Of a stretch of 64,000 nucleotides of DNA, positions 7,320 through 16,840 are shown piece by piece. The first letter of the stretch is position 1. Each line of letters begins with the position of its first letter. The notes beneath the pieces are model-generated. The model had not been told where the DNA came from and made no database searches. It saw only the letters and a program-made list of their open reading frames with translations. Source of the DNA: Rhodopirellula islandica (GTDB taxonomy: Bacteria; Planctomycetota; Planctomycetia; Pirellulales; Pirellulaceae); contig NZ_LECT01000045.1 of assembly GCF_001027925.1 (NCBI RefSeq), forward strand, positions 1 to 64,000, given 5' to 3'. A program made the position numbers and the translations under genes.

Positions 7320-8639
7320 TTACAGCGACTTCAGTACCTTGTCCGCGGCGGCGATCGTTTCGTCGATCATCGCTTCGGTGTGTTGCTGACTGAAGAACAT
7401 CGCTTCGAATTGGCTGCATGGCATGTAGATGCCTTCTTGAATCAACCCCCAGAAGTAGCGTCCGAATGCCTCTCGATCGCAGCGATCCGCATCATCCCAG
7501 CATTGAACGGAATCCGGGTTGAAGAACAGAGTCAGCATCGCGCCGGCTTTGGCAACTGTGTGAGCGATGCCCGCGTCGCTGGCGGCGCGGTCCAGGCCAT
7601 CGGCCAAACGGGTCGCCAATCGCTCCAGTTGCTCATAGGGAGGATTTTCTTTCAACAAACGCAGCGTTGCCGAGCCCGCGGCGACGGCGACCGGGTTGCC
7701 GCTGAGTGTTCCGGCTTGAAAGACTTTGCCCGCCGGAAGCACCTGGTTCATGATCTCGGCGCGGCCGCCGTAAGCTCCCAACGGCATCCCGCCGCCAACG
7801 ATTTTGCCCAGCGTGGTCATGTCGGGCGTGACTCCAAACCGTTCTTGGGCTCCGCCGTAGGCCACTCGAAAACCGGTCATGACTTCATCGAAGATCAGGA
7901 TGGATCCATGCTGCGTTGTCAGGTCGCGTGCGGCGTTCAAGAATTCCATCGTTGGCACAACACAGCCCATGTTTCCCACCACCGGTTCCAAGATCAAGGC
8001 AGCGATCTCGGCACCATGTTGTTCGAAAGCGTTCTGCAAACCGGGCACATCGTTGTAGGACAGAACGAGTGTGTCTTGGACGGCACCGGGGGTCACACCG
8101 GGAGAATCCGGGGCACCCAACGTTGCCGCAGCGCTTCCGGCCGCAACCAGCAATGCGTCGACGTGGCCGTGATAGTTGCCGGCGAACTTGATGACTTTCT
8201 TGCGTCCAGTTGCGCCTCGAGCCACACGGAGCGCGCTCATGGTGGCTTCCGTTCCGCTGTTGACCAAGCGGACCTTTTCGATGCTGGGAACCGCTTCGAT
8301 GATCTGCTCAGCCAGTTGGGATTCGGCTTCGGTCGGCGCGCCGTAGCTGGTGCCCTTGGAGGCCGCCGCGGTGATTGCGCCGATGACCTCGGGATGCGCG
8401 TGCCCCAGGATCATGGGCCCCCACGAACCGATGTAGTCGAGGTAGCGATTGCCGTCGAGGTCGAACAGGTAGGGGCCTTCGGCTCGTTCGATGAACAAGG
8501 GCGTGCCACCGACGGCACCGAACGCTCGTGCGGGTGAGTTGACTCCGCCGGGCATCAGCGCGGAGGCACGTTCAAAGGCAGCCACGCTCTTGGGGCCAGC
8601 GGTGGGACGAGCGGCAGATGAATTCGCAGGTGAGTTCAT
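7320..8639 (-). CDS. hemL: Glutamate-1-semialdehyde 2,1-aminomutase
   Basis: This is a PLP enzyme of the C5 heme pathway, converting glutamate-1-semialdehyde to 5-aminolevulinate in the cytosol. The protein has 439 residues, standard length. Motifs include MPGGVNSPARAF near the start, SWGPMILGHAHP, NSGTEATMSALRVARG, FAGNYHGHVD, LILEPVVGNMG, IFDEVMTGFRV and the PLP-lysine segment TTLGKIVGGGMPLGAYGG near residue 277. The gene lies 57 nt downstream of hemC in the same direction, so the two probably form a tetrapyrrole operon. Confidence 0.97.
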   Translation of the reverse strand: MNSPANSSAARPTAGPKSVAAFERASALMPGGVNSPARAFGAVGGTPLFIERAEGPYLFDLDGNRYLDYIGSWGPMILGHAHPEVIGAITAAASKGTSYGAPTEAESQLAEQIIEAVPSIEKVRLVNSGTEATMSALRVARGATGRKKVIKFAGNYHGHVDALLVAAGSAAATLGAPDSPGVTPGAVQDTLVLSYNDVPGLQNAFEQHGAEIAALILEPVVGNMGCVVPTMEFLNAARDLTTQHGSILIFDEVMTGFRVAYGGAQERFGVTPDMTTLGKIVGGGMPLGAYGGRAEIMNQVLPAGKVFQAGTLSGNPVAVAAGSATLRLLKENPPYEQLERLATRLADGLDRAASDAGIAHTVAKAGAMLTLFFNPDSVQCWDDADRCDREAFGRYFWGLIQEGIYMPCSQFEAMFFSQQHTEAMIDETIAAADKVLKSL

Positions 8640-8696
8640 GATCGATGGGGGAGGTGAAACGAAGGGAGGGTGGCGGCTGGTGGTGGCAGCCTGGAA

Positions 8697-9719
8697 TCAG
8701 GAGTCGTCGCGAACCGTACGAATCAAATGGTCTGCACCGTTCGCTCGAAGTCGATCGGCAACCAACGTGCCCAGTTGATGGGCTGCGGCGACCTCCAAAT
8801 CGGCGTCGTCGGGAGTGACTGCAACGCGGGCCTGTTCTTGCAATCGTTCGTTCCCATCGGCTGACATCACGATCGCATTCAGGCAAAGCTCAGTGCCTTG
8901 ATCGGAAGTGTCCAGATGGGCGTGGCAGGCAATCGGGGCCAGGCACCCGCCGTGGAGCTCGGAAAGGACTTTGCGTTCTGCAGTCGCAGCTAAGCGTGCC
9001 GCAGCGTCATTCAAACGGGAGACTGCCCGCAGTGCGTTGGGGTTGTCGCTTCGCACTTCGATCCCCAAGGCGCCTTGTCCGGGGGCAGGCAGCATTTCGT
9101 CGAGTGGGAACAACTGGTGAGGCAGGCGGGTCATCTCCAGACGCAGAATTCCAGCGTGGGCCAGCACGATCGCGTCAAATTCGCCCGCGTTGAGCTTGGC
9201 CAACCGAGTCTGCACGTTGCCGCGAATGGGCAGGACTTCCAGGTCGGGACGGAGTTGTTTCAGCTGGGCCAACCGTCGTGTGCTGCCCGTTCCGACTCGA
9301 GATCCTTGCGGCAAACAGGCCAGCGGTGAGCCGCTGCCTGACGCGCTGGAGGAGGCATTCCAGTGGGGGCTGTTGTCGGCAAAGACCAACGCGTCCAAGA
9401 CGGATTCTCGGGGGGGGACCGCTGCCAGTGCGAAGCGATTGTCCGGTTCCGTGGGCAAATCTTTGAGCGAGTGGACCGCCACATCGGCTTCGTCGTCGAC
9501 GAGGGCCTGTTGGATACGTTTGGTGAACAGGCCGACCTGACGAGTGCCGTCGATCGGACGCATGTCGGTGTCGCCTTTGCTGACCAAAGGCACGATGACG
9601 GTCTGAAATCCTCGGTTTTTGAGGGATTCAGCGACATGTTCGGCCTGCCACATGGCCAGGGGGCTTTCTCGGGTGGCGATTCGCAGACGGGGGGCGTCGG
9701 AGGAGGAAGTCGGGGCCAC
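8697..9719 (-). CDS. hemC: Hydroxymethylbilane synthase (porphobilinogen deaminase)
   Basis: The enzyme condenses four porphobilinogen molecules into hydroxymethylbilane in heme synthesis. The protein has 340 residues with a GTG start at 9719. Motifs include [60 protein letters not shown], and the dipyrromethane-cofactor cysteine in [10 protein letters not shown] (Cys at about residue 259). A Ser/Ala/Gly-rich insertion around residues 117-132, before RVGTGSTRR, is longer than in most homologues. The gene is upstream of hemL and divergent from the kinase gene starting at 9775, leaving only about 55 nt for both promoters if these starts are right. Confidence 0.97.
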   Translation of the reverse strand: MAPTSSSDAPRLRIATRESPLAMWQAEHVAESLKNRGFQTVIVPLVSKGDTDMRPIDGTRQVGLFTKRIQQALVDDEADVAVHSLKDLPTEPDNRFALAAVPPRESVLDALVFADNSPHWNASSSASGSGSPLACLPQGSRVGTGSTRRLAQLKQLRPDLEVLPIRGNVQTRLAKLNAGEFDAIVLAHAGILRLEMTRLPHQLFPLDEMLPAPGQGALGIEVRSDNPNALRAVSRLNDAAARLAATAERKVLSELHGGCLAPIACHAHLDTSDQGTELCLNAIVMSADGNERLQEQARVAVTPDDADLEVAAAHQLGTLVADRLRANGADHLIRTVRDDS

Positions 9720-9774
9720 AGGTGCGGTTTATTCGTTGGGAAGGGTGGACGGAGGGACCGAAAATGCGAAAATC

Positions 9775-12747
9775 ATGGCGGATAATCTTCCGCTGCGTCG
9801 TTACGCTATTAAACAAGAGTGTAGGCCGAGGGCGCCAGTTCCGGAACCGAGTGCGACTCGGTCAGGAAGGGACTTCGGTTGCGTTCTCGCACCTTCTCCA
9901 TCTCCCATCCTCCGTCTGCCCTTGTCCAATTCTTCTGACGAACCTGAACTGTTCGGCGATGCCGCCGGCCGGGACACGCGACGTCACACCGAAAACTCCA
10001 AGGAGTCCGGTGGGGACGATGCCAGTTCGTGGGCGGAACTCATGGACGCATCCGCGGCCGAATCGATGGGTGAATTGACTCGGGACCAAACGCATTCCGA
10101 GGTTGGATTTGAAGTCGAAGCGTTCCATCGGTCCATCCCCGAGATTGTGGGGGTCTACAAAGTCGGACGCCCAATCGGCCGAGGTGGGATGGGCGAAGTG
10201 TTCCTGGCCGAGCATCGGTCGATGGGGCGCGTTGTCGCACTCAAAATCTTGCCGACTCGTTGGCTCGATCGGGTGGAATCCGTCAATCGGTTCTACGAAG
10301 AGGTTCGCGCGGCTTCCCGGTTGATGCACCCGAACATCGTCACCGCCTTTGATGCGGGAGAAGCCGACGGCATTCACTACCTGGCGATGGAGTACGTCGA
10401 TGGGCGAACGCTGTCGCAATGGGTCAACGATCAAGGCCCAATGTCGATCGGTGATGCCGCATCCGCCATCCGCCAAGCGGCTTTCGCGTTGCATCACGCT
10501 CATGCGGCCGGCATCGTGCACCGCGACGTCAAACCTGGCAACTTGATGCGAGCCCACGATGGAACGATCAAGTTATTGGATCTCGGATTGGCTCGTTTTT
10601 CGGCGGATTGGTATCCCTCGCCTCGAGACATCAAGCCGCGGGAATTGGATCTTCCGGAGGATCACAACCCTCTCAGTTCTGCAACCACGGAAGCGAAGAA
10701 CCGACCTCTGCTGGGGACGTTGTCGTTCATCTCACCGGAACAACTCGAGGACGCCAACTCGGCCGATTCGCGCAGCGACCAGTATTCGCTGGGGGCGACG
10801 CTGTTCTATCTGTTGATGGGACATCCACCGTTCACGGGCGATTTGGTCGAACAGGTGTACGGTCATCGCCATGGTGAAGTGCCGGATCTGATGACGCTTC
10901 GCAACGACGTGGATCTGAAACTGGCGGACATCGTGCGTCGGATGCTGGCCAAAGATCCGGCGGAGCGGTACGGCTCAATGGACGAAGTCGCGCGCGCGAT
11001 GTCGCCCTACGACAACGACCGTTCGACCCCCGCCTGGGTGTTGGATTTTGCGAGGCGCGAAACCGGCGAAGATCACACGACGGTGGGAGGGGAATCCACC
11101 CGCCGCGGTTTGCTCAGTGTCATCGGCATTGAGCTCGGGATGACCCACGCTGCCACTGCGATCACTCAGTCCGATGGATCCATGTTGTCGGGATGGCCGG
11201 GGATGTCATCGCAAGGCCCCCGTCCGCTGTGCCGAATCGCGGTCGCTGAAAAGACGGACCGGGACACCGGGCTGTCGACAATTCTGTTTGGTGACAGTGC
11301 CTACGAACGTCGTGAGCGGCATCCGCAGCGGGTGGCTCATTGCCAGATGATGTACTTTGGCCGCGATGACATGATGCGGCGGATCGGTGGGCGGATGTGC
11401 CCTCCCGAGGTCACGATGGGATTGTGCATGCGGCATTTGCTTGGCAATACATTGAGCCAACTGGACTCACCCGGTTCACCTGATGGCGATTCGTCGTCGC
11501 CGATGGCGTTGGGAACGAGTTGGAAACGGCATGCACGCTGGCCCGATGCCGTCGCGATCACGGTCCCTTCGAGTTATGACCAATTGCATCGCCGCGCGAT
11601 TTATCAAGCCGCGCAATTGGCGGGCTTGCCAGCGGTGCGTTTGATCGAACGCAGCATCGCGGTGACACGCTTCGCGATGACAACTCCATCTCGCAGCAGT
11701 CATGCGGAAGAACCGTTGCCGCCAATCGATTCGCAGTCGTCGGCGCCGATCCTGTATGTCGGCCTGACAGGGCAATCGTTGGACGTATCGGTTCTGCAAG
11801 TCTACGGCGGCCAGATCCGACAAATCGCGACCTCGGGACATTGGTGCCACGGCACGATGGCATGGTCCCGGCGATTGGTGGAAATGATTTCGTCTCGGTT
11901 GCCATGCGATCCCCAACGCGTTCAAGGGCTGCCAGCCAACCGACAGGAATTGATTCACGTCACACGCATCCAGATGGCGGGTGAGCGAGCGATGAACCAG
12001 TTGTTGTTGATGCCCGAAACACGGGTGGAGATCGCTCACCAAAACCACGTTGACACGGTGGAACTGACTCGTGAGGAGTGGTTGACCCAGTGCGAAGATT
12101 TGATGTTGTCGATTGAAGAAAGCATTCAGTTGGTTTGCCAGCGTGCCGGTGTGCTGCCGTCTGACCTGAGGCATTGTTTGGCAATGGGGCCCTTGTTGCG
12201 TTTGCCTGCAATTCGCGATCGTGTGCTGACGAAAGGGGCTCCCAATGCGGCGATCGCTTTTTACGATCAAGTCGATGCGGCTCACGGCGCGGCAGCCTGT
12301 GTGGCGTCCGAGTTGCCAGGCCAGTTGTGTTCGGAACCGCCTGCCAAAGGTGTGGCGGGTCATTCCATTGGATTCGTTGTCGCTGATCGTGACGGCAAGC
12401 GGCGAATTTTGCCGATCATTCCAAGAGGAACGCCCACGCCAGCTCGCACCAATCGTCAGCTCAACGGTACCGCACGCGACAACCAGATGACTTTGTCATT
12501 GGTGGAGTCTTCCGGCAAGATTGGCGAGAATTGGCAGACTCTTGGTCGGCATACGATCGAGGTGGCGCCCGACGAAGTGAACCCCAGGCGACGACTCGGG
12601 TTCGAGCTGGACATCAACGGTTTGCTGTCGGTTCACCTGGAACGTCCCGACCTGGGCCGAACCGTGATGCTGCCCTCGTTGCCAGCGTCCAGCATGGACG
12701 AATTTCAGTGGCAAGATTGGCGAGAATGGATTGAAGCGACCCTCTGA
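9775..12747 (+). CDS. Ser/Thr protein kinase fused to an Hsp70-like ATPase domain
   Basis: About 990 residues from the ATG at 9775; the frame is open further upstream across hemC and the true start could be internal. Residues 126-410 form a Hanks-type kinase: glycine loop GRGGMGEVFLA, VALKIL lysine, HRDVKPGN catalytic loop near 249, DLG in place of DFG, and a GTLSFISPEQ activation segment. Residues 445-990 resemble DnaK/Hsp70: GIELGMTHAATAI (phosphate 1), AVAITVPSSYDQLHRRAIYQ followed by AAQLAGL (connect region), LYVGLTGQSLDVSVLQVYGG (phosphate 2), and AMGPLLRLPAIRD (adenosine region). Key glycines differ from DnaK, so ATPase activity is uncertain. No membrane span or peptide-binding PASTA-like repeats were seen. 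It possibly couples phosphorylation to protein-folding state, which is inference. Confidence 0.85.
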   Translation: MADNLPLRRYAIKQECRPRAPVPEPSATRSGRDFGCVLAPSPSPILRLPLSNSSDEPELFGDAAGRDTRRHTENSKESGGDDASSWAELMDASAAESMGELTRDQTHSEVGFEVEAFHRSIPEIVGVYKVGRPIGRGGMGEVFLAEHRSMGRVVALKILPTRWLDRVESVNRFYEEVRAASRLMHPNIVTAFDAGEADGIHYLAMEYVDGRTLSQWVNDQGPMSIGDAASAIRQAAFALHHAHAAGIVHRDVKPGNLMRAHDGTIKLLDLGLARFSADWYPSPRDIKPRELDLPEDHNPLSSATTEAKNRPLLGTLSFISPEQLEDANSADSRSDQYSLGATLFYLLMGHPPFTGDLVEQVYGHRHGEVPDLMTLRNDVDLKLADIVRRMLAKDPAERYGSMDEVARAMSPYDNDRSTPAWVLDFARRETGEDHTTVGGESTRRGLLSVIGIELGMTHAATAITQSDGSMLSGWPGMSSQGPRPLCRIAVAEKTDRDTGLSTILFGDSAYERRERHPQRVAHCQMMYFGRDDMMRRIGGRMCPPEVTMGLCMRHLLGNTLSQLDSPGSPDGDSSSPMALGTSWKRHARWPDAVAITVPSSYDQLHRRAIYQAAQLAGLPAVRLIERSIAVTRFAMTTPSRSSHAEEPLPPIDSQSSAPILYVGLTGQSLDVSVLQVYGGQIRQIATSGHWCHGTMAWSRRLVEMISSRLPCDPQRVQGLPANRQELIHVTRIQMAGERAMNQLLLMPETRVEIAHQNHVDTVELTREEWLTQCEDLMLSIEESIQLVCQRAGVLPSDLRHCLAMGPLLRLPAIRDRVLTKGAPNAAIAFYDQVDAAHGAAACVASELPGQLCSEPPAKGVAGHSIGFVVADRDGKRRILPIIPRGTPTPARTNRQLNGTARDNQMTLSLVESSGKIGENWQTLGRHTIEVAPDEVNPRRRLGFELDINGLLSVHLERPDLGRTVMLPSLPASSMDEFQWQDWREWIEATL

Positions 12748-12882
12748 CCTTTTCGAGAGGTGAATGCTGCCGATGAGATCACGTGTCAGTCCTGCGACAC
12801 AGCTTCGCGTTTTGACGCTAGTTCGACTGTTGATTTAGTCGGTTCTCATCCACTCTCATTCCAAGCTGTGGCACGGCACTCA

Positions 12883-13005
12883 TGGTCTGTCAGGACTTGT
12901 TTTTAGGGTAGTGGACGAGGCCACGAGTCCTGAACTGGCGTCAAATCCAAGGACTCGTGGCCTCGTCCACTACGATCAACCCTCACTTTTAGCTGTGACA
13001 GACCA
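12883..13005. repeat. Nested palindromic element between convergent genes
   Basis: The outer arms TGGTCTGTCA (12883-12892) and TGACAGACCA (12996-13005) are inverted repeats. Inside them a perfect 24-bp inverted repeat (12908-12931 and 12950-12973, core GTGGACGAGGCCACGAGTCC) surrounds an 18-nt loop. The element directly abuts the glnE stop codon. It is likely a dispersed palindromic repeat and may end transcription from both sides. Confidence 0.75.
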
Positions 13006-16000
13006 CTAGGTTTTCGGCACCAACCGATTGAGCAGGTCACGGTTTTCTTGGCGGATCGCTTCGCATTGCCTTCGCAATTCACGAGGTGTTTCGGTTCCCG
13101 TCAGGATCGCCAATTGTTTGAGTTCTAGCGGAGGTTCTTCATCTTCGAAGCCGATCGGCAGCTCATGTCGGGCCACTGTGTTGAGCAATCTGAGTTTGCC
13201 TTCGATGCTTCGTAACAAACGGCCGTTGCGAGCCAATGTTTGAACATCGTCCTCGGCATAACACTTCCGGCGAGAGAGTTCTTCCAGGCACCGAACGGTG
13301 TTGGCGTGGAGCGGAAAGTCACTGTCATGGGCCTCTCGGAGGACGCCTGCGGCAGCAATCAATTCGATATCCACCAGCCCTCCGACGCCGCGTTTGAGGT
13401 TGTTGGGGCCTGCGGTGGATTCGTTGTTTTCACGCCAGTCACGAAGTTCCCCGTTCATGCTGTCACGCCAGCTGACGCTGCGAATCACCCTTTGAAGCAT
13501 CTGGTCAATCGATTCGCGTGCTTCGCGGGAACCCGAGATAGGTCGAGCCTTGCAGAGCGTGACCGATTGCCAAAGCGAAGCGGTCCGCAGGCGAAACGGT
13601 TTGAGAAATTGGTCCCGTGACATTGCCAAGACCGACTCGTCGGCGCCGCCGGCGAAGGGCAAGTCCAGTTCGTACAAGCGGCCTTCGTTGGATTGGTCCA
13701 TCCGCCGAAGAATGTTGCCCGCCAACTGATTGAAGAATTGACGATTGGAAAGTGTCGATTTTGGACCGCCAACGCGACGTTGGGTTTCGCCCTCCGCGGT
13801 GTACACGAACGTGAGATCCAAGTCGCTGTGGTAGTTCATTTCGCCGCCGGCAAAACGTCCCAGAGCGACAGCGACCAACTCGGATTGTTCCCCGTTTTGA
13901 TCGAGGGGGTCTCCGTACCGTTGGGCAAGCCGCTCGTGTTCCTGGTCGATGACGCGACGCAAGCAGGCTTCCGCCGTATCGGTCAACGACTGGCTGATCG
14001 AATCGATGGATTCCTTCCCCAGCAGATCACGGACCCCGATCATCAAATGAGCACTGGCTTTGACATTTCGCAGCACATCGACGATCTCGTCCACGCCATC
14101 GCACAACCGGATGGTTTGCGCATCCAAGCGTTCGGTCGTCGGCAGACGATCCATCACCAAGGAATCGATCAATTCGTCAATCATGCCGGGATGATCGATC
14201 AGGATGTTTGTCAGGTAAGGAGCCAAGGAGCACATCGAGACCGTGAGGCGAAGCGTCGCATCGTTGGTCCGCAACAATTCCCACAGGGTGGCTTTGGCGC
14301 CAATCGAATCCGTCATCGCGACCAGCCGAGCCAGCGTGGAATCTGGATCGGGAGAAGCCGCGATTTCTTGCAACACGCGAGGAGCCACCGCAGCAAAGAA
14401 GTGGCGGCATCGCCGAGGAGAAAGGAACGAAACCGTTTCTTGGCTGAGCGCAAGCACATTGGAGATCGCTTGCGGGACGTGGTTGAATCGATACTGAGCG
14501 ACGGTTTGGTGGAACACATCCATGTCTGGATCCGGGTCCAGGATCAGTTCGGTGATCACCGCCAGATCATGCAGCGAACTGGGTTCACTGTCGTCGCCAG
14601 AACCAGAGTTTCCGTCGGGGACTGGAATTTCGCTTGGGGGCACTTCGTCAACCATCAAGTGGTTGATGATCTTTCGATTGACGTCGAACGTTTCTTGCAA
14701 CATCTCTTCAAAACGTGCCGCGTCCCCCTTGAGATGAATGGCAGCGGCATCGGCCGGCTCGGTGCGAACTCCCAGTCGCCAAGCGAGCCGAGCGCGAACA
14801 TCCGCCTCGTCGGGCAAGTGTGAGATTCGGTGATCAAACAGCACTGCCAAGAGGTGTTCCAAGCGACACAGTTTCGCGTGGTTGGTCGACAGGATGGTGG
14901 CCTCTTGGGAGGTCAGGCACCCATGTCGCGACAGTTCTGTGATGGCGGGGAGCGTTCCAGTGACTCGAACATCAGGCAAGTCGCCTCCGTGAAGCAATTG
15001 CAAGAACTGGATGGTCAGTTCAATGTCGCGACGACCGCCGGGGACATCCGCGATCGGGGTGGCGTCGGTGGAGGTGGTCGCGAGGGCTCGTTTTTCCAGT
15101 TTCCGCCTCAGCACCCGGATGTCAGCGATCTCGCTGCGAGTCAGCAAGTGGTGATACACCCAAGGTTCGATTCGTTTCAGGAACGACTGGGACAATGCTT
15201 CGTCGCCCGCTGCGTGGCGTGCCTTGACGAATGCCAGGCGTTGCCACGTGCGACCATTCCGTTCGTAATGCGTGGCGGCTTCGTTGATGCCGAAGAAGTC
15301 GATGTCGGCTCCTGAGCTGCTGGTCGGCTGACGACCCAACGACGATTGTGGGCGTGTGGACTGAACTCCCAAACGCTGGGTGTCGGACAACATCAATTCG
15401 TTCTGAGTGGGTTGATGGTCGAATCGCAACGAGAACGGGATGACCTGGCTGCCGTTGGATTGCAACAGTTCGACCAGGCTGCGAGCCACCTGTTGATGGA
15501 AGTCGATGTGGCTGGCGTTCTTGCGGTCGATCTGGTCGCACAGCAGCAACAAATCCAGTTGCGATTCGTAGCCAATTTCTTGCCCGCCGTAGTTGCCCAA
15601 GGCGATGATCGAGAATCTCGGTTGGCTTCCGTCGATGCGCTGCGGGGTTGGTCGTTTGGCCGACAAGGACGTGATTGCGAACGCCAATGCAGCCTCCATG
15701 ATCGCGTCGGTGACGAAGCTGATTTGAGATTGAACCTTGTCCGGTGGCAGGCCACGAACAAACTCGCCGTAGGCAATTCGAAGGATCTCACGGCTCGCAA
15801 ATCGCCGGATCGCGAACGAAGCGCGGCGGTTGGACTGAATCGTTTCCATTTCGCCGGACAATTCGTCGATCAGCACCGATCGCTGCGCCGGGGAACCGTC
15901 GCTGGCTCGAATCAGGTCGAAGCTTTCCGGGTCGTTGATCAGCAATTTTGCAATCGCTGGGCTGGTGCTGAGTACCTGCAGCAACGCAGGCAGCATCATC

Positions 16001-16257
16001 GGATCGCGTTCGAACAGCGCCAGCAGAGCCATCGGGCTGCGCGAGACGCCGATGAACTGGCTCAGGCGATCGATGGATTCGTCGGGGTCATCCGTCAGGT
16101 GCAGGTGTTCAACCAGCCCCGACCAAAGCAGTTGCAGCAGATCCTCGGAGACGCCGCTGCCTGCGATCGCAGAAAGCGATTGGTGGACACGCGACGGATC
16201 GGCGACATGTTCGGGGCTCAGCGGCGCATAGTCGGCCCAGTCACTCATCCAATCCAT
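13006..16257 (-). CDS. glnE: Glutamine synthetase adenylyltransferase with degenerate N-terminal domain
   Basis: The protein has 1083 residues, somewhat longer than E. coli GlnE (about 946). GlnE attaches or removes AMP on glutamine synthetase to set nitrogen assimilation. The C-terminal nucleotidyltransferase (adenylylation) core is intact: GRFAGGEMNYHSDLDLTFVY near residue 810, followed by LYELDL and by KRGVGGLVDIELI. The N-terminal (adenylyl-removing) core near 221-240 reads GNYGGQEIGYESQLDLLLL, so the first Asp of the usual S-D-x-D is Gln, and the V-D-x-R-L-R-P segment has become IPFSLRFD. Deadenylylation is therefore probably lost. The gene appears monocistronic and converges on the kinase gene. 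Confidence 0.85.
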   Translation of the reverse strand: MDWMSDWADYAPLSPEHVADPSRVHQSLSAIAGSGVSEDLLQLLWSGLVEHLHLTDDPDESIDRLSQFIGVSRSPMALLALFERDPMMLPALLQVLSTSPAIAKLLINDPESFDLIRASDGSPAQRSVLIDELSGEMETIQSNRRASFAIRRFASREILRIAYGEFVRGLPPDKVQSQISFVTDAIMEAALAFAITSLSAKRPTPQRIDGSQPRFSIIALGNYGGQEIGYESQLDLLLLCDQIDRKNASHIDFHQQVARSLVELLQSNGSQVIPFSLRFDHQPTQNELMLSDTQRLGVQSTRPQSSLGRQPTSSSGADIDFFGINEAATHYERNGRTWQRLAFVKARHAAGDEALSQSFLKRIEPWVYHHLLTRSEIADIRVLRRKLEKRALATTSTDATPIADVPGGRRDIELTIQFLQLLHGGDLPDVRVTGTLPAITELSRHGCLTSQEATILSTNHAKLCRLEHLLAVLFDHRISHLPDEADVRARLAWRLGVRTEPADAAAIHLKGDAARFEEMLQETFDVNRKIINHLMVDEVPPSEIPVPDGNSGSGDDSEPSSLHDLAVITELILDPDPDMDVFHQTVAQYRFNHVPQAISNVLALSQETVSFLSPRRCRHFFAAVAPRVLQEIAASPDPDSTLARLVAMTDSIGAKATLWELLRTNDATLRLTVSMCSLAPYLTNILIDHPGMIDELIDSLVMDRLPTTERLDAQTIRLCDGVDEIVDVLRNVKASAHLMIGVRDLLGKESIDSISQSLTDTAEACLRRVIDQEHERLAQRYGDPLDQNGEQSELVAVALGRFAGGEMNYHSDLDLTFVYTAEGETQRRVGGPKSTLSNRQFFNQLAGNILRRMDQSNEGRLYELDLPFAGGADESVLAMSRDQFLKPFRLRTASLWQSVTLCKARPISGSREARESIDQMLQRVIRSVSWRDSMNGELRDWRENNESTAGPNNLKRGVGGLVDIELIAAAGVLREAHDSDFPLHANTVRCLEELSRRKCYAEDDVQTLARNGRLLRSIEGKLRLLNTVARHELPIGFEDEEPPLELKQLAILTGTETPRELRRQCEAIRQENRDLLNRLVPKT

Positions 16258-16840
16258 CCAGTCGCATTCGAGGAACCTCCACGGAACTTCGCGTCGTTGA
16301 GCTGCGTCTTATTGATTGGACCGCTTTCGCGACCACGCATTTTTTCGCAACGCCACAAAGGAGTTTAGACGGTGGGTGGGAATCGTTGTAGCGGACGGTG
16401 GGGCACCTGATTCACCAAATCAGCTCGGCAGGGCGGAGGCGTCTGGTCGGGGGGGAATTGCCCCCGCGGGCCGGATTCCGAGATCCATCTGTTGAGCCAA
16501 AATGATGACAACGAAATTCAAATCTTGCGTGACATCACTCAGACGTGACCTACGTTTTGATATGCGAGGCGGGGGAACGTCGTGCATCAAATAATCACGG
16601 TGTTGAGGTGTGTGGTGGTTGTTCACCGAGTGTTGCGGGAACGCAACGTCGGTGATGTCTGGAACCCACACGCCACGTCGCAAACTCATTCATCCCGCAG
16701 GCGGTCAGTCCGCCTAACTCCTTCTGCGACAACGGTTTGCTATGATTTATGTGTTGCCCCAAGAGGCGACTGGCACCGCCGGTGCTTGGTCTCACTCACC
16801 CAATCGTGTTGATAATGTTTCGGGTGTCGAGGAGACCTTG
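16258..16840. other. Divergent intergenic region between glnE and the sigma factor gene
   Basis: About 580 nt with no supported gene. It must hold the leftward glnE promoter and the rightward sigma-gene promoter. An extended -10 is visible at 16738-16746. A small CTGATT/AATCAG hairpin lies near 16409-16425. Nothing else recognisable was found. Confidence 0.45.
16738..16746 (+). promoter_or_regulatory. Possible extended -10 promoter for the RpoD-type sigma gene
   Basis: TGCTATGAT fits an extended -10 (TG-n-TATAAT, one mismatch), 95 nt upstream of the ATG at 16841. No good -35 is seen at the expected distance, which is usual for extended -10 promoters. Identified by eye only. Confidence 0.35.

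Noticed and set aside
7269-8537. 422-codon frame antisense to hemL
   Set aside because: It fully overlaps an unmistakable hemL and lacks any recognisable feature.
13693-16368. Long frames antisense to glnE
   Set aside because: They overlap a gene with clear GlnE motifs and show only shadow composition.
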